Of a DNA stretch of 64,000 nucleotides, positions 52,083 to 61,666 are shown in pieces. The position numbers and the translations under genes were made by a program. The notes beneath the pieces are model-generated. The model saw nothing but the letters and a program-made list of their open reading frames with translations, made no database searches and was not told the origin of the DNA. The number at the start of each line of letters is the position of its first letter. The stretch's first letter is position 1. Origin of the DNA: Sulfitobacter sp. SK011 (lineage in GTDB: Bacteria > Pseudomonadota > Alphaproteobacteria > Rhodobacterales > Rhodobacteraceae); the NCBI RefSeq assembly GCF_003352065.1, contig NZ_CP025803.1:1054001-1118000 (forward strand), in the 5' to 3' direction.

Positions 52083-52271
52083 TTACACCACAGCTTTGCG
52101 GATAGATTTGTCTTCTGCGGTGCCTTTACGCCAGCGCCATTGGGTGCGCGGCTTGTGGATCGCTGCGAGGTCTGGATTGCTCTTCACGGCTTCCCGCAGC
52201 TTCATCCGGGTCATGCGCGGATCGAGTTTCAGTTCTTCGCATAGGTCTTTCAGGGTCATTGCTTCAGCCAT
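52083..52271 (-). CDS. Small basic hypothetical protein
   Basis: 62 residues; ATG 52271 with GGAGG seven bases before it. Sequence: LKDLCEELKLDPRMTRMKLREAV, then a basic tail with RTQWRWRKGTAEDKSIRK. The first half looks like a helix-turn-helix or helical hairpin and the tail would bind nucleic acid. Not recognised as a named family. It is convergent with the GNAT gene, with about 300 bp between that hold no supported gene. Confidence 0.6.
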   Translation of the reverse strand: MAEAMTLKDLCEELKLDPRMTRMKLREAVKSNPDLAAIHKPRTQWRWRKGTAEDKSIRKAVV

Positions 52272-52554
52272 GATGTCCTCCATTGGTTGCTGATGAAGAT
52301 GGCTAGGACAAACTGTGGGCTTTGTCAGAAGAAACCCTTGAAAACTCTTTAGTCTTCCAAACTCGACTGCTACCTTGACCGCGACGCCGAAGACGCTTTG
52401 GCGCAATGCACTGAGAAATTAACGCGTCTTTGCAGAATGATGTACAAGGCAACGAAAGACACGATGGATAGCGCGCTATCCGATCATTCTTACCGATCAA
52501 GGTATGTGCGGATCGGCGCGAATTGGCTTTCTTGGTTTTAGAAAGGGGATTCTG

Positions 52555-52986
52555 GTGAAAGGCAGGTCACACGTGAAGCACGTTTTACTTTTAGTCTCGT
52601 TTCTTGCTATGGGATCTTCGCTGGAAGCCCAAGGCGCAGGGCAAACTCTATACGTGGAAAACTGTGTTTCCTGTCATGGCGTCACTGGACGAGGTAATGG
52701 TCCTGTTGCAGCAGGCTTGTTTACGAAGCCGGCCGACCTGACGCAGATTGCCGCGCGCCGCGACGGAGTTTGGCCAATGCTTGAGGTCATGTCGATCATA
52801 GACGGCTATTCGCGAAATACACTCCCGCGCGAGGATATGCCTGTCTTCGAGCATTTTTTGGACGATGACATGGTCGAATTCGACACGGGAAATGGTGTAA
52901 ATTCGTTGGTGCCGAGCAAGCTGATCGATATCGTCAACTATCTCGAAACTCTACAAGACCCTGCGCCGACCAGCTATGTGCCTTGA
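52555..52986 (+). CDS. Class I cytochrome c (periplasmic)
   Basis: 143 residues from GTG 52555 (GAAAGGGGAT before it). Cleavable signal peptide (VLLLVSFLAMGSSLEAQG). The heme motif is CVSCH (C37, C40, H41); the sixth ligand is probably Met in EDMPVF. It resembles the cytochrome at 16566 but lacks a lipobox. It is isolated in the mosaic region, with no oxidase gene nearby. Electron partner unknown. Confidence 0.85.
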   Translation: MKGRSHVKHVLLLVSFLAMGSSLEAQGAGQTLYVENCVSCHGVTGRGNGPVAAGLFTKPADLTQIAARRDGVWPMLEVMSIIDGYSRNTLPREDMPVFEHFLDDDMVEFDTGNGVNSLVPSKLIDIVNYLETLQDPAPTSYVP

Positions 52987-53385
52987 GCGAGAGGTCAAAA
53001 GCACTAAGCCCGGGACTGTTTCGGCCAGTTGCGTAATCGATTACTGCTTCAACAATTGAAAAGGACGGTTGCTGCGAGTCCATTCGCTGACCTTAGAATT
53101 TGCGCAGAGCGCGTTAGCTCAGTTCGAACTGCCGTCATTCTCTGCGGTATGAGCGAATGGTGGCCGCAGTGCAAATAGGGTTGAAAAATAGGATTTCAGG
53201 AACTTTCATATCCCGGCAGAATTCGCCGATTGTACCAACACCAAAATGGATTGCCCGTCAGACGCGTTGTGCTCTACCATAGGTCAAGTCGACAGCAATT
53301 GGTTGAACTACACAACCGAATTTGACTGCCCCGCCAGTCTCGCGCAACGACAGAAAAATATGGCTATGAAAAAGACCAAACTTTC
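52987..53385. other. Gap with no recognised gene
   Basis: About 400 bp between the cytochrome gene and the IS5-type element. Only weak similarity to the R1 core was noticed around 53095-53160 (GCGCAGAGCGCG and TCTGCGG), not enough to call a copy. Confidence 0.4.
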
Positions 53386-53729
53386 ACACCTAGGCTCCAG
53401 ACTCATTGATTTGAAGCCAGAACAAGACAGTGGCTGCGAGCGCGATGGCGGACAGGAACACTTTGGGGCTTCTGTCGTAACGCGTGGCCACGCGTCTCCA
53501 GTCTTTCAAGCGTCCGAACATGATCTCGATCCGGTTGCGCCGTTTGTAGCGACGCTTGTCGTATTTGATGGGCTTGTCGCGTGACTTCCGCCCCGGGATG
53601 CAGGGCGTTATTCCCTTGACTACAAGGGCCTCACGGAACCAATCCGCATCATATCCTCGGTCACCCAAGAGCCAGTCGGCGGCGGGTAGGCTATTTACCA
53701 AAGCCCTGGCCCCGGTATAGTCGCTGACC

Positions 53730-53770
53730 CACTGCCCGACAGTCGAAACGACGTTTCGATGAGAGGGGGG
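53730..53770 (+). repeat. 41-bp insert, left copy, inside IS5 transposase
   Basis: CACTGCCCGACAGTCG, a palindrome TCGAAACGACGTTTCGA, then TGAGAGGGGGG. It is inverted relative to the copy at 53854, 83 bp away. Confidence 0.7.
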
Positions 53771-53853
53771 CCGGCGGTCATGAAGAACCGGATCGGCCGC
53801 CCACTTGCATCGGTGACGGCATGCAACTTTGTGTTCATACCGCCTTTCGTTCG

Positions 53854-53894
53854 CCCCCCCTCTCATCGCTATAAACAGCGACTGCCGGGCAGTG
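53854..53894 (-). repeat. 41-bp insert, right copy, inside IS5 transposase
   Basis: The minus strand reads CACTGCCCGGCAGTCGCTG, TTTATAGCGATGAGAG and a G run. The ends match the left copy; the centre differs but keeps a small hairpin (CGCT/AGCG). Confidence 0.7.
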
Positions 53895-54323
53895 ATCAGA
53901 CGTCCACGGCCCCCTTTTTTAACCGCAGGCTCGAGGCCGTGCGGTGCGCTTTGAGGTAGGTTGCGTCGATTGAGATCGTCTTATTGTCAGGTGCCTCGGC
54001 AGCCAGCCCCGTCATGATCCGCGCGAATACCCCCATGTCGCTCCACCGCTTCCATCGGTTGTACAGGGTCTTCGCCGGTCCGTAATCGGCAGGCGCATCA
54101 CTCCATCACAACCCATTGCGATTGATGAAGATAATGCCACTGAGCACGCGCCGGTCATCAACGCGGGGCACACCATGGCTCTTCGGAAAGTATGGCCGAA
54201 GCCGCGCCATTTGCTCGTCGTTCAGCCAGAAAAGATTGCTCATCATACCCCCTTAAGCTTGGGAGCTTGAATCATGCGGCCAGAACAGCCTCAAGTCGAT
54301 TAATGGGTCCAGACCCTAGGTGT

Positions 54324-54898
54324 AATTGGAATATCGAACCGATAAACAGACCTTCGGTCAAATTTAAGTGCACCGAAAATTCGAACCCAAAGCTACGAGG
54401 GTTTACGCCAGACAGCTATTGTCAGCTTCGCGCTGACGCGCTTACTAAGTACATCGGAAAGCGCCTTGCCGCAGACTTTACGACAGACCTGAATGTTCTT
54501 GGGCGAAATGAAGTTGGAACTGGATGGCAATCTGTCCATGGCCAGAAAAACTCTACGTACCATTTCCGGAAGTGAGCTGCCCCCTAAAGAGTCCACTATT
54601 TTGGCTCGTTACGTTCAGGTCTTGGCCGTCTTGTGACCAGTTTACGCATCCCGCCACTGTCATGCCAGCGAGGCGGGCATGTGGGCAATCTTGGTTGAAG
54701 TCGGCGCTACCATGTCACCGCCACTTTTCAATAAGTTGCACTTTTTAGACTGCAGTCCAAAGCGCGCAGGCCGATGTTGTCATCCGCACGCGGTGACTTG
54801 CCTTATTCAATCACATCTATATCTTTTGACTTCTGTGAATTTAGGCGGGTGTATGGCCCGCCCCAAAAAAGCACCGGCTTTGGTGCATGGGAGGAATT
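54324..54898. other. Intergenic region before the Ugp operon
   Basis: 575 bp without a convincing gene. Short frames at 54192-54575 (+) and 54393-54596 (-) lack ribosome sites and family likeness. The ugpB promoter is presumably in the AT-rich part near 54800-54850. Confidence 0.45.
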
Positions 54899-56212
54899 AT
54901 GAAAAAGATGCTGATCGGCGCGCTTGCCGTGTCCACCGCCTTGCTGTCTCCGATGATGGCAATGGCGCAATCCGAAGTTCAGTTTTGGCACGCATTTACA
55001 GGACGCCTTGGCGAACTGGTAAAGGCTCAGGTCGAAGAATTTAACGCAAGCCAGAGCGATTATGTGGTCGTTGAAAGCCACAAGGGCAATTACTCGGAAA
55101 CCCTGAATGCCGGGATTGCGGCATTCCGTGCGGGCGAGCAGCCTCATATCCTGATGGTATTTGAAGTTGGTACCGCGACAATGATGTCCGCGAGCGGTGC
55201 AACCAAACCGGTTTATGAGGTGATGGCCGAAAGCGGAGCCAACTTTGATCCTGACGCCTATATCGGGTCGGTCAAAGGGTATTACACATCAACTGACGGT
55301 CAGATGCTGTCGCTGCCATTCAACTCATCGACACCGGTACTTTGGGTAAATCGTGACGCGATGACGGCCGCAGGCGTTGATCCGGACACGGACCTGTCAA
55401 CCTGGCAGAACGTGGGGGCGGTGCTTGATCAGCTGAAAGCAGGCGGTGAAGAATGCCCGCTTGTGACCGCGTGGCAAAGCTGGATTCATCTTGAGAATCT
55501 GTCAGCCTACCACGACGTGCCATTCGCCACTAAGGACAACGGCTTTGCCGGGCTCGACACCGAGCTTGCATTGAACGGCCCCGCGCAGGTTGCGCATCTG
55601 ACGGCGATGGGTGAATGGGCAAAAGACGGCAAATTCATCTACACAGGACGGCGCAATGAGGGCGGCGCAAACTTCCGTGCCGGCGACTGTGCGCTCTTCA
55701 CCGAAAGCTCGGCAGGTTACGCTGGCATCAAGTCAGAGGCGCAGTTTGCCTTTGATGTGCGTCCGCTTCCCTATTGGGAAGGTGTCGGCAACAGTCCGCA
55801 GAATACCATCATCGGCGGCGCGTCGCTTTGGGTCATGTCAGGTCATGAAGATGACGAGTACAAGGGTGTTGGTGAATTCCTGAGCTACCTGTCATCGTCT
55901 GATGTGCAGGCAAAGTGGCATCAGGACACCGGCTATCTGCCGATCACGAAAGAGGCTGGAGAGGCCACGCGTGCGTCCGGTTTTTACGATGCAAATCCGG
56001 GCACTGATATCGCCGTGATTCAGATGACCGCAAAAGAACCGACAGCCAACAGCAAAGGTCTGCGGCTTGGCTCATTTGATCAGATCCGCGGGATCATCGA
56101 TGAAGAGCTTGAAGCCATCTGGGCCGGTGACAAGACCGCGCAGGAAGCCATGGACAGCGCAAAAGAGCGTGGCGATGCACTCTTGCGGCGTTTTGAGTCG
56201 GCAAACCGCTAA
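54899..56212 (+). CDS. ugpB: Sugar-phosphate/sugar ABC transporter substrate-binding protein (UgpB-like)
   Basis: 437 residues; GGGAGG precedes the ATG at 54899. Signal peptide to AMAQS. The mature start EVQFWHAFTGRLGELVKAQVEEFN and the later GASLWVMSGH are typical of UgpB, which binds glycerol-3-phosphate or its diesters. The order SBP, two permeases, ATPase supports the family. Glycerophosphodiester or another sugar is equally possible. A hairpin follows the gene. Confidence 0.87.
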   Translation: MKKMLIGALAVSTALLSPMMAMAQSEVQFWHAFTGRLGELVKAQVEEFNASQSDYVVVESHKGNYSETLNAGIAAFRAGEQPHILMVFEVGTATMMSASGATKPVYEVMAESGANFDPDAYIGSVKGYYTSTDGQMLSLPFNSSTPVLWVNRDAMTAAGVDPDTDLSTWQNVGAVLDQLKAGGEECPLVTAWQSWIHLENLSAYHDVPFATKDNGFAGLDTELALNGPAQVAHLTAMGEWAKDGKFIYTGRRNEGGANFRAGDCALFTESSAGYAGIKSEAQFAFDVRPLPYWEGVGNSPQNTIIGGASLWVMSGHEDDEYKGVGEFLSYLSSSDVQAKWHQDTGYLPITKEAGEATRASGFYDANPGTDIAVIQMTAKEPTANSKGLRLGSFDQIRGIIDEELEAIWAGDKTAQEAMDSAKERGDALLRRFESANR

Positions 56213-56223
56213 GACCAAATGAA

Positions 56224-56250
56224 AAAGGCAGGCCATCACGGCCTGCCTTT
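56224..56250 (+). terminator. Hairpin between ugpB and ugpA
   Basis: An 11-bp perfect stem, AAAGGCAGGCC / GGCCTGCCTTT, with a 5-base loop at 56235-56239. It has only a short T tail. It probably acts as an attenuator or mRNA-stabilising hairpin, so ugpB is made in excess of the permeases, as in other binding-protein operons. Confidence 0.65.
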
Positions 56251-56271
56251 CTTGTCTGAGGGGGTATTGAT

Positions 56272-57153
56272 ATGGAAAAACGCGTCACGTTTCGCGGCTG
56301 GCTGCTTCCCATGCTTCTCATCGCGCCACAGGTCGTGATATCGGCGGTTTTCTTTTTCTATCCTGCGGGTCAGGCCATTTGGCAGTCGCTGTTCATCCCT
56401 GATCCATTTGGACTGTCCTCGCAATTTGTCGGTCTCGGCAACTTTGAGTTTCTGCTGAGCGACAGATTTTACCGCGCCTCTTTTGTGACCACCGCGATCT
56501 TTTCACTCCTTGTGACGCTATGCTCGATGGTGCCTGCACTTTTTCTGGCGGTGATCGCTGATCGGCTGATCAAGGGCTCCGGTGTCTATCGCACACTTCT
56601 CATCTGGCCCTATGCCGTCGCCCCTGCCATCGCCGGGGTGTTGTGGCTCTTTATGTTCAACACCCGCGTTGGCGTGATCTCATGGTACCTGGGCCAGCTC
56701 GGCTATGACTGGAACCATGTGCTGAACGGCGGCGAGGCGATGGGGCTGGTTGTCGTGGCATCGGCCTGGGGGCGGATCAGCTATAACTTTCTCTTTTTCT
56801 TCGCGGCACTGCAGTCGGTCCCACGCTCTGTCATTGAGGCGGCGGCCATTGATGGCGCTCATTTCTGGCGGCGGTTCTTCACAATCGTTCTGCCACTGTT
56901 GTCTCCGACAACCTTTTTCCTTTTGGTCGTGAACGTGGTCTATGCGTTTTTTGAGACCTTTGGTGTGATCCACACCATCACCTCTGGCGGGCCACAACAG
57001 TCGACAACGATCCTTGTCTACAAAGTCTTTTCTGACGGGTTCGTGGGTCAGGACCTTGGATCGTCTTCGGCGCAGTCGGTGATCCTTTTGGTCATTGTCG
57101 GGCTGCTGACGGTTGTGCAGTTCAAGTTCATTGAAAAGCGAGTACACTACTGA
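56272..57153 (+). CDS. ugpA: ABC transporter permease (UgpA-like)
   Basis: 293 residues, six membrane helices, with the EAA loop [22 protein letters not shown] near residue 200. It overlaps ugpE by one base (TGATGG). Homologues pair with UgpE to form the glycerol-3-phosphate channel. It reads in the operon after the hairpin. Confidence 0.9.
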   Translation: MEKRVTFRGWLLPMLLIAPQVVISAVFFFYPAGQAIWQSLFIPDPFGLSSQFVGLGNFEFLLSDRFYRASFVTTAIFSLLVTLCSMVPALFLAVIADRLIKGSGVYRTLLIWPYAVAPAIAGVLWLFMFNTRVGVISWYLGQLGYDWNHVLNGGEAMGLVVVASAWGRISYNFLFFFAALQSVPRSVIEAAAIDGAHFWRRFFTIVLPLLSPTTFFLLVVNVVYAFFETFGVIHTITSGGPQQSTTILVYKVFSDGFVGQDLGSSSAQSVILLVIVGLLTVVQFKFIEKRVHY

Positions 57154-58010
57154 TGGCGCGCGAAGTACATGGCATGGTTGAAAAACGCGGCGTGGGGCTA
57201 TGGCTGACCCACGTCTTCATGATCCTTGGCGTTCTGGTGATCTTCTTTCCGATCTGGCTGGCCTTTGTTGCCTCAACCGTGTCACAGCCGGAAATTGTCA
57301 GCCCTCCGATGCCGGTCTGGCCGGGTGATCAGTTTTTGAACAATTACTCAAAGGCACTGTTTGCCGGTGTGAACGTGCCGGTGGCGACAATGCTCTTGAA
57401 TAGCCTCATAATGGCCATGGGCATCGCAATCGGCAAAATCGCAATTTCGCTGATCTCGGCCTTTGCCATCGTCTATTTCCGCTTTCCGGGCCGCAACATG
57501 TTTTTCTGGATGATCTTCCTGACACTGATGTTGCCTGTTGAGGTCCGGATCGTGCCGACATTTGAAGTGGTCGCGAGCTTTGGCATGCTGAACAGCTATT
57601 CCGGCCTGATCTTTCCGCTGATTGCTTCGGCCACCGCCACTTTCCTGTTTCGCCAGTTCTTTTTGACAATCCCCGATGAGCTGGCTGAGGCCGCGCGCGT
57701 CGATGGTGCACGGCCAATGCGGTTTTTCATTGATATCGTCATACCGATGAGCCGCACAAACGTCGCAGCACTCTTTGTGATCCTCTTTATCTATGGCTGG
57801 AACCAATACCTCTGGCCGCTTTTGATCACCACAGATCCCGAGATGAACACCATCGTGATGGGCATCAAGCAGATGTTCCCGTCAGGTGACGATGTTGCGG
57901 ATTGGCCGGTGATCATGGCGACGTCAATCCTTGCGATGATCCCCCCGGTAATCGTCGTTGTGAGCATGCAAAGGCTGTTCATTCGCGGCCTCGTAGACAG
58001 CGAGAAATAA
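57153..58010 (+). CDS. ugpE: ABC transporter permease (UgpE-like)
   Basis: 285 residues, six membrane helices; the EAA loop is [22 protein letters not shown] short cytoplasmic N-terminus ([11 protein letters not shown]) precedes helix 1. It is the second permease, 3 bp before the ATPase gene. Confidence 0.9.
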   Translation: MAREVHGMVEKRGVGLWLTHVFMILGVLVIFFPIWLAFVASTVSQPEIVSPPMPVWPGDQFLNNYSKALFAGVNVPVATMLLNSLIMAMGIAIGKIAISLISAFAIVYFRFPGRNMFFWMIFLTLMLPVEVRIVPTFEVVASFGMLNSYSGLIFPLIASATATFLFRQFFLTIPDELAEAARVDGARPMRFFIDIVIPMSRTNVAALFVILFIYGWNQYLWPLLITTDPEMNTIVMGIKQMFPSGDDVADWPVIMATSILAMIPPVIVVVSMQRLFIRGLVDSEK

Positions 58011-58013
58011 GAC

Positions 58014-59069
58014 ATGGCGACAGTTACGCTAAAAGACATCAAGAAAAGCTTTGGCCCGACCGATGTGATCCACGGGATCAGCACCCACATCGAGGACGGC
58101 GAATTCATCGTTATTGTCGGGCCGTCAGGGTGCGGAAAATCCACACTTCTGCGGATGGTTGCCGGGCTTGAAACGGTGTCGTCGGGGGATGTGTTTATTG
58201 GCGAAGAACGCGCCAACGACAAGGAACCCATGGACCGCGACATCGCCATGGTGTTTCAGAACTACGCACTTTATCCGCATATGTCGGTGCGCCAGAACAT
58301 GGGATACGGGCTCAAGATCGCGGGCCTGCCAAAGGGTGAAATCGACGCCAAGGTGCAAGAGGCTGCGACGCTTTTGCAGTTGGAAGCCTTGCTGGATCGC
58401 AAGCCAAAGCAGCTTTCGGGGGGGCAACGTCAGCGGGTCGCCATGGGCCGTGCCATCGTGCGTGAACCTGCGGTTTTCCTGTTTGATGAGCCACTGTCAA
58501 ACCTTGATGCAAAGCTGCGCGTGCAGATGCGGCTTGAGATCAAGGAACTGCAGTCCAAGCTTGGCATCACCTCGCTTTATGTGACCCACGATCAGGTCGA
58601 GGCCATGACAATGGCAGACCGCATGATCGTGATGAACGCAGGGGTGGCCGAGCAGATCGGGACGCCGCTGGAGGTTTACGAAACACCGCGCACGTTATTT
58701 GCGGCGCAGTTTATTGGCAGCCCGTCGATGAACATCCTTGATGCGCATGTGCAGGGCGGCAAGGTTGTGTTGAAAGAAGTGCCGGTTGCCGATGCGACAG
58801 GACCTGATGGTGCTGTCAAACTGGGGGTCAGACCGGAACACCTTGTGCAGGATGACCAAGGTGCTCTGAGCCTTGCTGTGCAGATGACCGAACCGCTTGG
58901 GGCCAATACGCTTTTCCACGGCAAATTGACCGATGCAGGAGCCGATTTTACCGCCAGCTTGCAAGGCGTTCATCCGCTGAGAGAGACCGGCAAAATCATG
59001 CGTTTTTCCATTCAGCCCGGTCAGGCACATATCTTTGATGCCGGCACCGGCCTGCGCCGAATATCCTGA
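58014..59069 (+). CDS. ugpC: ABC transporter ATPase (UgpC/MalK-like)
   Basis: 351 residues. Walker A is GPSGCGKST, the signature is LSGGQRQR, Walker B is [12 protein letters not shown] and the switch is [11 protein letters not shown]. The C-terminal OB/TOBE domain (about 235-350) is shared by MalK and UgpC ([21 protein letters not shown]). It energises the UgpAE permease. It ends the operon. Confidence 0.93.
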   Translation: MATVTLKDIKKSFGPTDVIHGISTHIEDGEFIVIVGPSGCGKSTLLRMVAGLETVSSGDVFIGEERANDKEPMDRDIAMVFQNYALYPHMSVRQNMGYGLKIAGLPKGEIDAKVQEAATLLQLEALLDRKPKQLSGGQRQRVAMGRAIVREPAVFLFDEPLSNLDAKLRVQMRLEIKELQSKLGITSLYVTHDQVEAMTMADRMIVMNAGVAEQIGTPLEVYETPRTLFAAQFIGSPSMNILDAHVQGGKVVLKEVPVADATGPDGAVKLGVRPEHLVQDDQGALSLAVQMTEPLGANTLFHGKLTDAGADFTASLQGVHPLRETGKIMRFSIQPGQAHIFDAGTGLRRIS

Positions 59070-59489
59070 TCATGGCCAGATGTGGCGGGACAAGCACGTT
59101 TGTCGCTGGGGCTGGCCTGACATATCTCTGATCGGCGTAGGGCCGGCTGATACACGCGTATTCGCCTGCCAAAGTATCGGGCCTTTGCCAAACCGACATT
59201 TCGCGTTAGCATCCTGAGCAACTGCTTAAAAAAGACCGAAGCGATAAACCACTAAACTTCCATGCGTCCCGAGGGCTCGCCGATGGTTGTATATGGTTTG
59301 CCAGGCTATCGTCGGCACAAATAGTGAGGGCCACATACGCGTCGTAACCGGTCAAATTTTTGAAAATTCACGAAGCTGTTGTGCTTTGCAGCATCTTGGA
59401 TGTGTGGGAGGCACAGTTCGACACCTGGTCAATTATGGCCTTAAACCGAGCTCAAATATAAGAGCAATAGATGTTTCTGGGAGGAACAA
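59070..59489. other. Intergenic region before the SBP56 gene
   Basis: 420 bp with no convincing gene. The SBP56 promoter should be here; GGGAGG lies just before its ATG. Nothing else recognised. Confidence 0.5.
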
Positions 59490-60890
59490 ATGAACCTTAG
59501 ACCTGATCCAACATTTCACGCGACGGCCAAACTTGCGATGCAGGCACCTGTCGAGAATTACGGCTTTACCGTCATGCTCAGCCCTGATGGTTCGCAGTCA
59601 GACGGGATTGCCGTTGTCGATCTGAACCCAAAATCAGACACCTATGGTCAGATTGTTCATCAGGTGATCGTGCCCAACAAAGGTGATGAATTTCACCATT
59701 TCGGCTGGAACGCCTGTTCATCCTCATTGTCGCCACTGTCGGGCCACGCATTTCTTGAACGTCGGTATCTGATCGTGCCCGGCATCCGGTCTTCGCGCAT
59801 TTACATCATCGACGTGAAAGAGCCGTTGAAGGCGAAAATCCACAAGACAATTGAGCCGGAAGAGATTTTTGAAAAGACGGGGTATTCGCGGCCCCACACA
59901 ATTCACTGCGGCCCTGAGGGCATCTATGTCTCGACCCTTGGCGGGGGTGGCCCAGACGGCACAGACGGTCCTCCGGGCATCTTTATCATGGATTGCGAAA
60001 CCTTTGATATCATCGGCCAGTATGAAATGGATCGTGGCAAGCAAGACAAGCACTACGATTTCTGGTGGAACTTGCCGCAGGACTATATGGTCAGTTCCGA
60101 ATGGGGTCTGCCGCCGCAATTTGAAAACGGCATTGTGCCTGAAGACCTGTTGTCCAACAAATATGGTCACTCGATCCATTTTTGGGATTTGCGGGCGCGC
60201 AAGAACATTCAGACCATCGATTTTGGGGCGAACCACCAGATGGCTCTGGAAATCCGCCCGGCCCATGACCCGACAAAATCATATGGTTTCTGCGGTGTTG
60301 TTGTGGATACGACGAACCTGCAAGGCGCGATTTTTACATGGTGGCGCGATGACGATGGTGTCTGGCAATCTAAAAAGACCATCACAATTGATCCTGTACC
60401 CGCTGATGCCGACGATTTGCCGGAGCTTTTGAAAGGGTTCGGCGCGGTGCCGCCGCTGGTCACAGACATCGACCTGAGCCTTGATGACAAATATCTTTAC
60501 GTCGCCTGCTGGGGCCTTGGTGAGATGCATCAATATGACGTGTCGGACCCAATGAACCCCAAGCTTGCTGGCAAGGTTGAACTGGGCGGCATCGTCGCCA
60601 ACCACAAGCATCCAAACGGCAAGGAATTTGCCTATGGTCCGCAGATGGTCGAAATCAGCCGCGATGGTAAGCGGGTCTATTGGACAAACTCGCTTTATTC
60701 TACATGGGACGATCAATTCTATCCCGACGATGAGGGCGGTCAGATGGTGATGGCGAATGTTGGCAAAGACGGTGGTCTTACCCTTGATAAGGATTTCTAT
60801 ATTGATTTCCCCATGGGCTATCGCAGCCACCAGATCCGTCTTGAGGGCGGCGATTGTTCAACTGACAGCTTTTGCTATCCGTCTGTCTAG
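59490..60890 (+). CDS. mtoX: SBP56-family methanethiol oxidase
   Basis: 466 residues, the usual SBP56 length. The sequence runs PNKGDEFHHFGWNACSSSL, FEKTGYSRPHTIHCGPEGI, WWNLPQDYMVSSEWG, DIDLSLDDKYLYVACWG and FPMGYRSHQIRLEGGD, all family-conserved with many His residues for copper. No signal peptide is seen. The enzyme oxidises methanethiol to formaldehyde, H2S and H2O2, a step relevant to DMSP-degrading marine bacteria. Older annotations call it selenium-binding. The next gene starts at the base after its stop. Confidence 0.88.
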   Translation: MNLRPDPTFHATAKLAMQAPVENYGFTVMLSPDGSQSDGIAVVDLNPKSDTYGQIVHQVIVPNKGDEFHHFGWNACSSSLSPLSGHAFLERRYLIVPGIRSSRIYIIDVKEPLKAKIHKTIEPEEIFEKTGYSRPHTIHCGPEGIYVSTLGGGGPDGTDGPPGIFIMDCETFDIIGQYEMDRGKQDKHYDFWWNLPQDYMVSSEWGLPPQFENGIVPEDLLSNKYGHSIHFWDLRARKNIQTIDFGANHQMALEIRPAHDPTKSYGFCGVVVDTTNLQGAIFTWWRDDDGVWQSKKTITIDPVPADADDLPELLKGFGAVPPLVTDIDLSLDDKYLYVACWGLGEMHQYDVSDPMNPKLAGKVELGGIVANHKHPNGKEFAYGPQMVEISRDGKRVYWTNSLYSTWDDQFYPDDEGGQMVMANVGKDGGLTLDKDFYIDFPMGYRSHQIRLEGGDCSTDSFCYPSV

Positions 60891-61562
60891 GTGATTGACG
60901 ACGCAATCTCGGTGACGGCCCTGTGGTGGGCCGTCATTTTTTCTGGGCTCTATCATGGCATCAATCCCGGTATGGGTTGGCCGCTTGCCGTTTCCGCCGG
61001 ATTGATGGAACGCAAACACAGCGCCCTGCCCAAAGCCCTTGCCATGCTGGCAGCCGGTCATTTTTTGGCGATGATCGGCATTTTACTGCCGTTTTCGCTG
61101 ATGATTTTTCTCGTTCAGTGGGAAGTTGAAATTCGCATTGGTGCGGGGCTGCTTGTCATCGCGATGGGTATCTACCTGCTGATCAATCGACGGCATCCAA
61201 AGTTTCTGGCGCGGGTCCATCCGGCGCGTCTGGCCCTGTGGTCATTTCTTGCCGCAATGGCCCATGGTGCAGGACTGATGCTTGTCCCCGTATTCCTTGG
61301 GATCTGCGCGGTGGGTGCAGATGAGACTGGTCATCTTGCCGCTCAGGCATTGATGGGCAGCAATGTTTTAACCGCCTTCAGCGTCGCCGCTGTGCACACC
61401 TTTGCCATGTCCGTTGCCGGGGGGCTGATCGCTGTGGTGATCTATTTCTGGCTTGGCCTGAAATTCATTTCAAAAACGTGGTTCAACCTCGACCTTGTCT
61501 GGGCGCTGAGCCTCATTGTTGTGGGCGCTTTCGGCATCTACGCCGCGTATTACGGTCATTGA
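60891..61562 (+). CDS. Membrane protein downstream of methanethiol oxidase
   Basis: 223 residues, about six membrane helices, from GTG 60891, which directly follows the stop of the previous gene, so translation is coupled. Features: IFSGLYHGINPGMGWPLAVSAG near the N-terminus and AAMAHGAGLMLVPVFLG in the middle, both with His-Gly pairs like those of NicO/RcnA- or sulfite-exporter-type proteins. It may export H2S or another product of the oxidase, or supply metal; unproven. Confidence 0.72.
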   Translation: MIDDAISVTALWWAVIFSGLYHGINPGMGWPLAVSAGLMERKHSALPKALAMLAAGHFLAMIGILLPFSLMIFLVQWEVEIRIGAGLLVIAMGIYLLINRRHPKFLARVHPARLALWSFLAAMAHGAGLMLVPVFLGICAVGADETGHLAAQALMGSNVLTAFSVAAVHTFAMSVAGGLIAVVIYFWLGLKFISKTWFNLDLVWALSLIVVGAFGIYAAYYGH

Positions 61563-61666
61563 TTTCTGACGGTCAGTGCCGGGCTTCAAGGATTATTTTC
61601 ACACGCATCTTCAAAGGTGCGAGGGGTCTTGCACCTGGTTCGCCTTGGCACCTTGCCGCGATAATC

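Larger units (their letters stand above)
53390..54243 (-). pseudogene. IS5-family transposase, broken by a nonsense codon and two insertions
   Basis: From ATG 54243: FWLNDEQMARLRPYFPK, then a TGA at 54106-54108 where related proteins have Arg (NRNGL*WSDAP). The slippery heptamer A AAA AAG at 53914-53920 is the usual -1 frameshift site between OrfA and OrfB. After the frameshift GRGRLI is followed by a 41-bp insertion, then GRTKGGMNTKLHAVTDASG in yet another frame, a second insertion, then DYTGARALV and the C-terminal CIPGRKSRDKPIKYDKRRYK. It cannot make a transposase. Confidence 0.85.
53386..54323 (-). mobile_element. Degenerate IS5-family (IS427-type) insertion sequence
   Basis: Imperfect terminal inverted repeats of about 23 bp: ACACCTAGGCTCCAGACTC at 53386 and its counterpart GGGTCCAGACCCTAGGTGT ending at 54323. 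The length of 938 bp is about 80 bp over a normal IS427 element, which equals the two 41-bp insertions inside it. No target duplication is obvious. Confidence 0.7.

Noticed and set aside
54192..54575. Frames on both strands between the IS5 element and ugpB
   Set aside because: Low protein likeness, no ribosome sites and partial overlap with the IS end.
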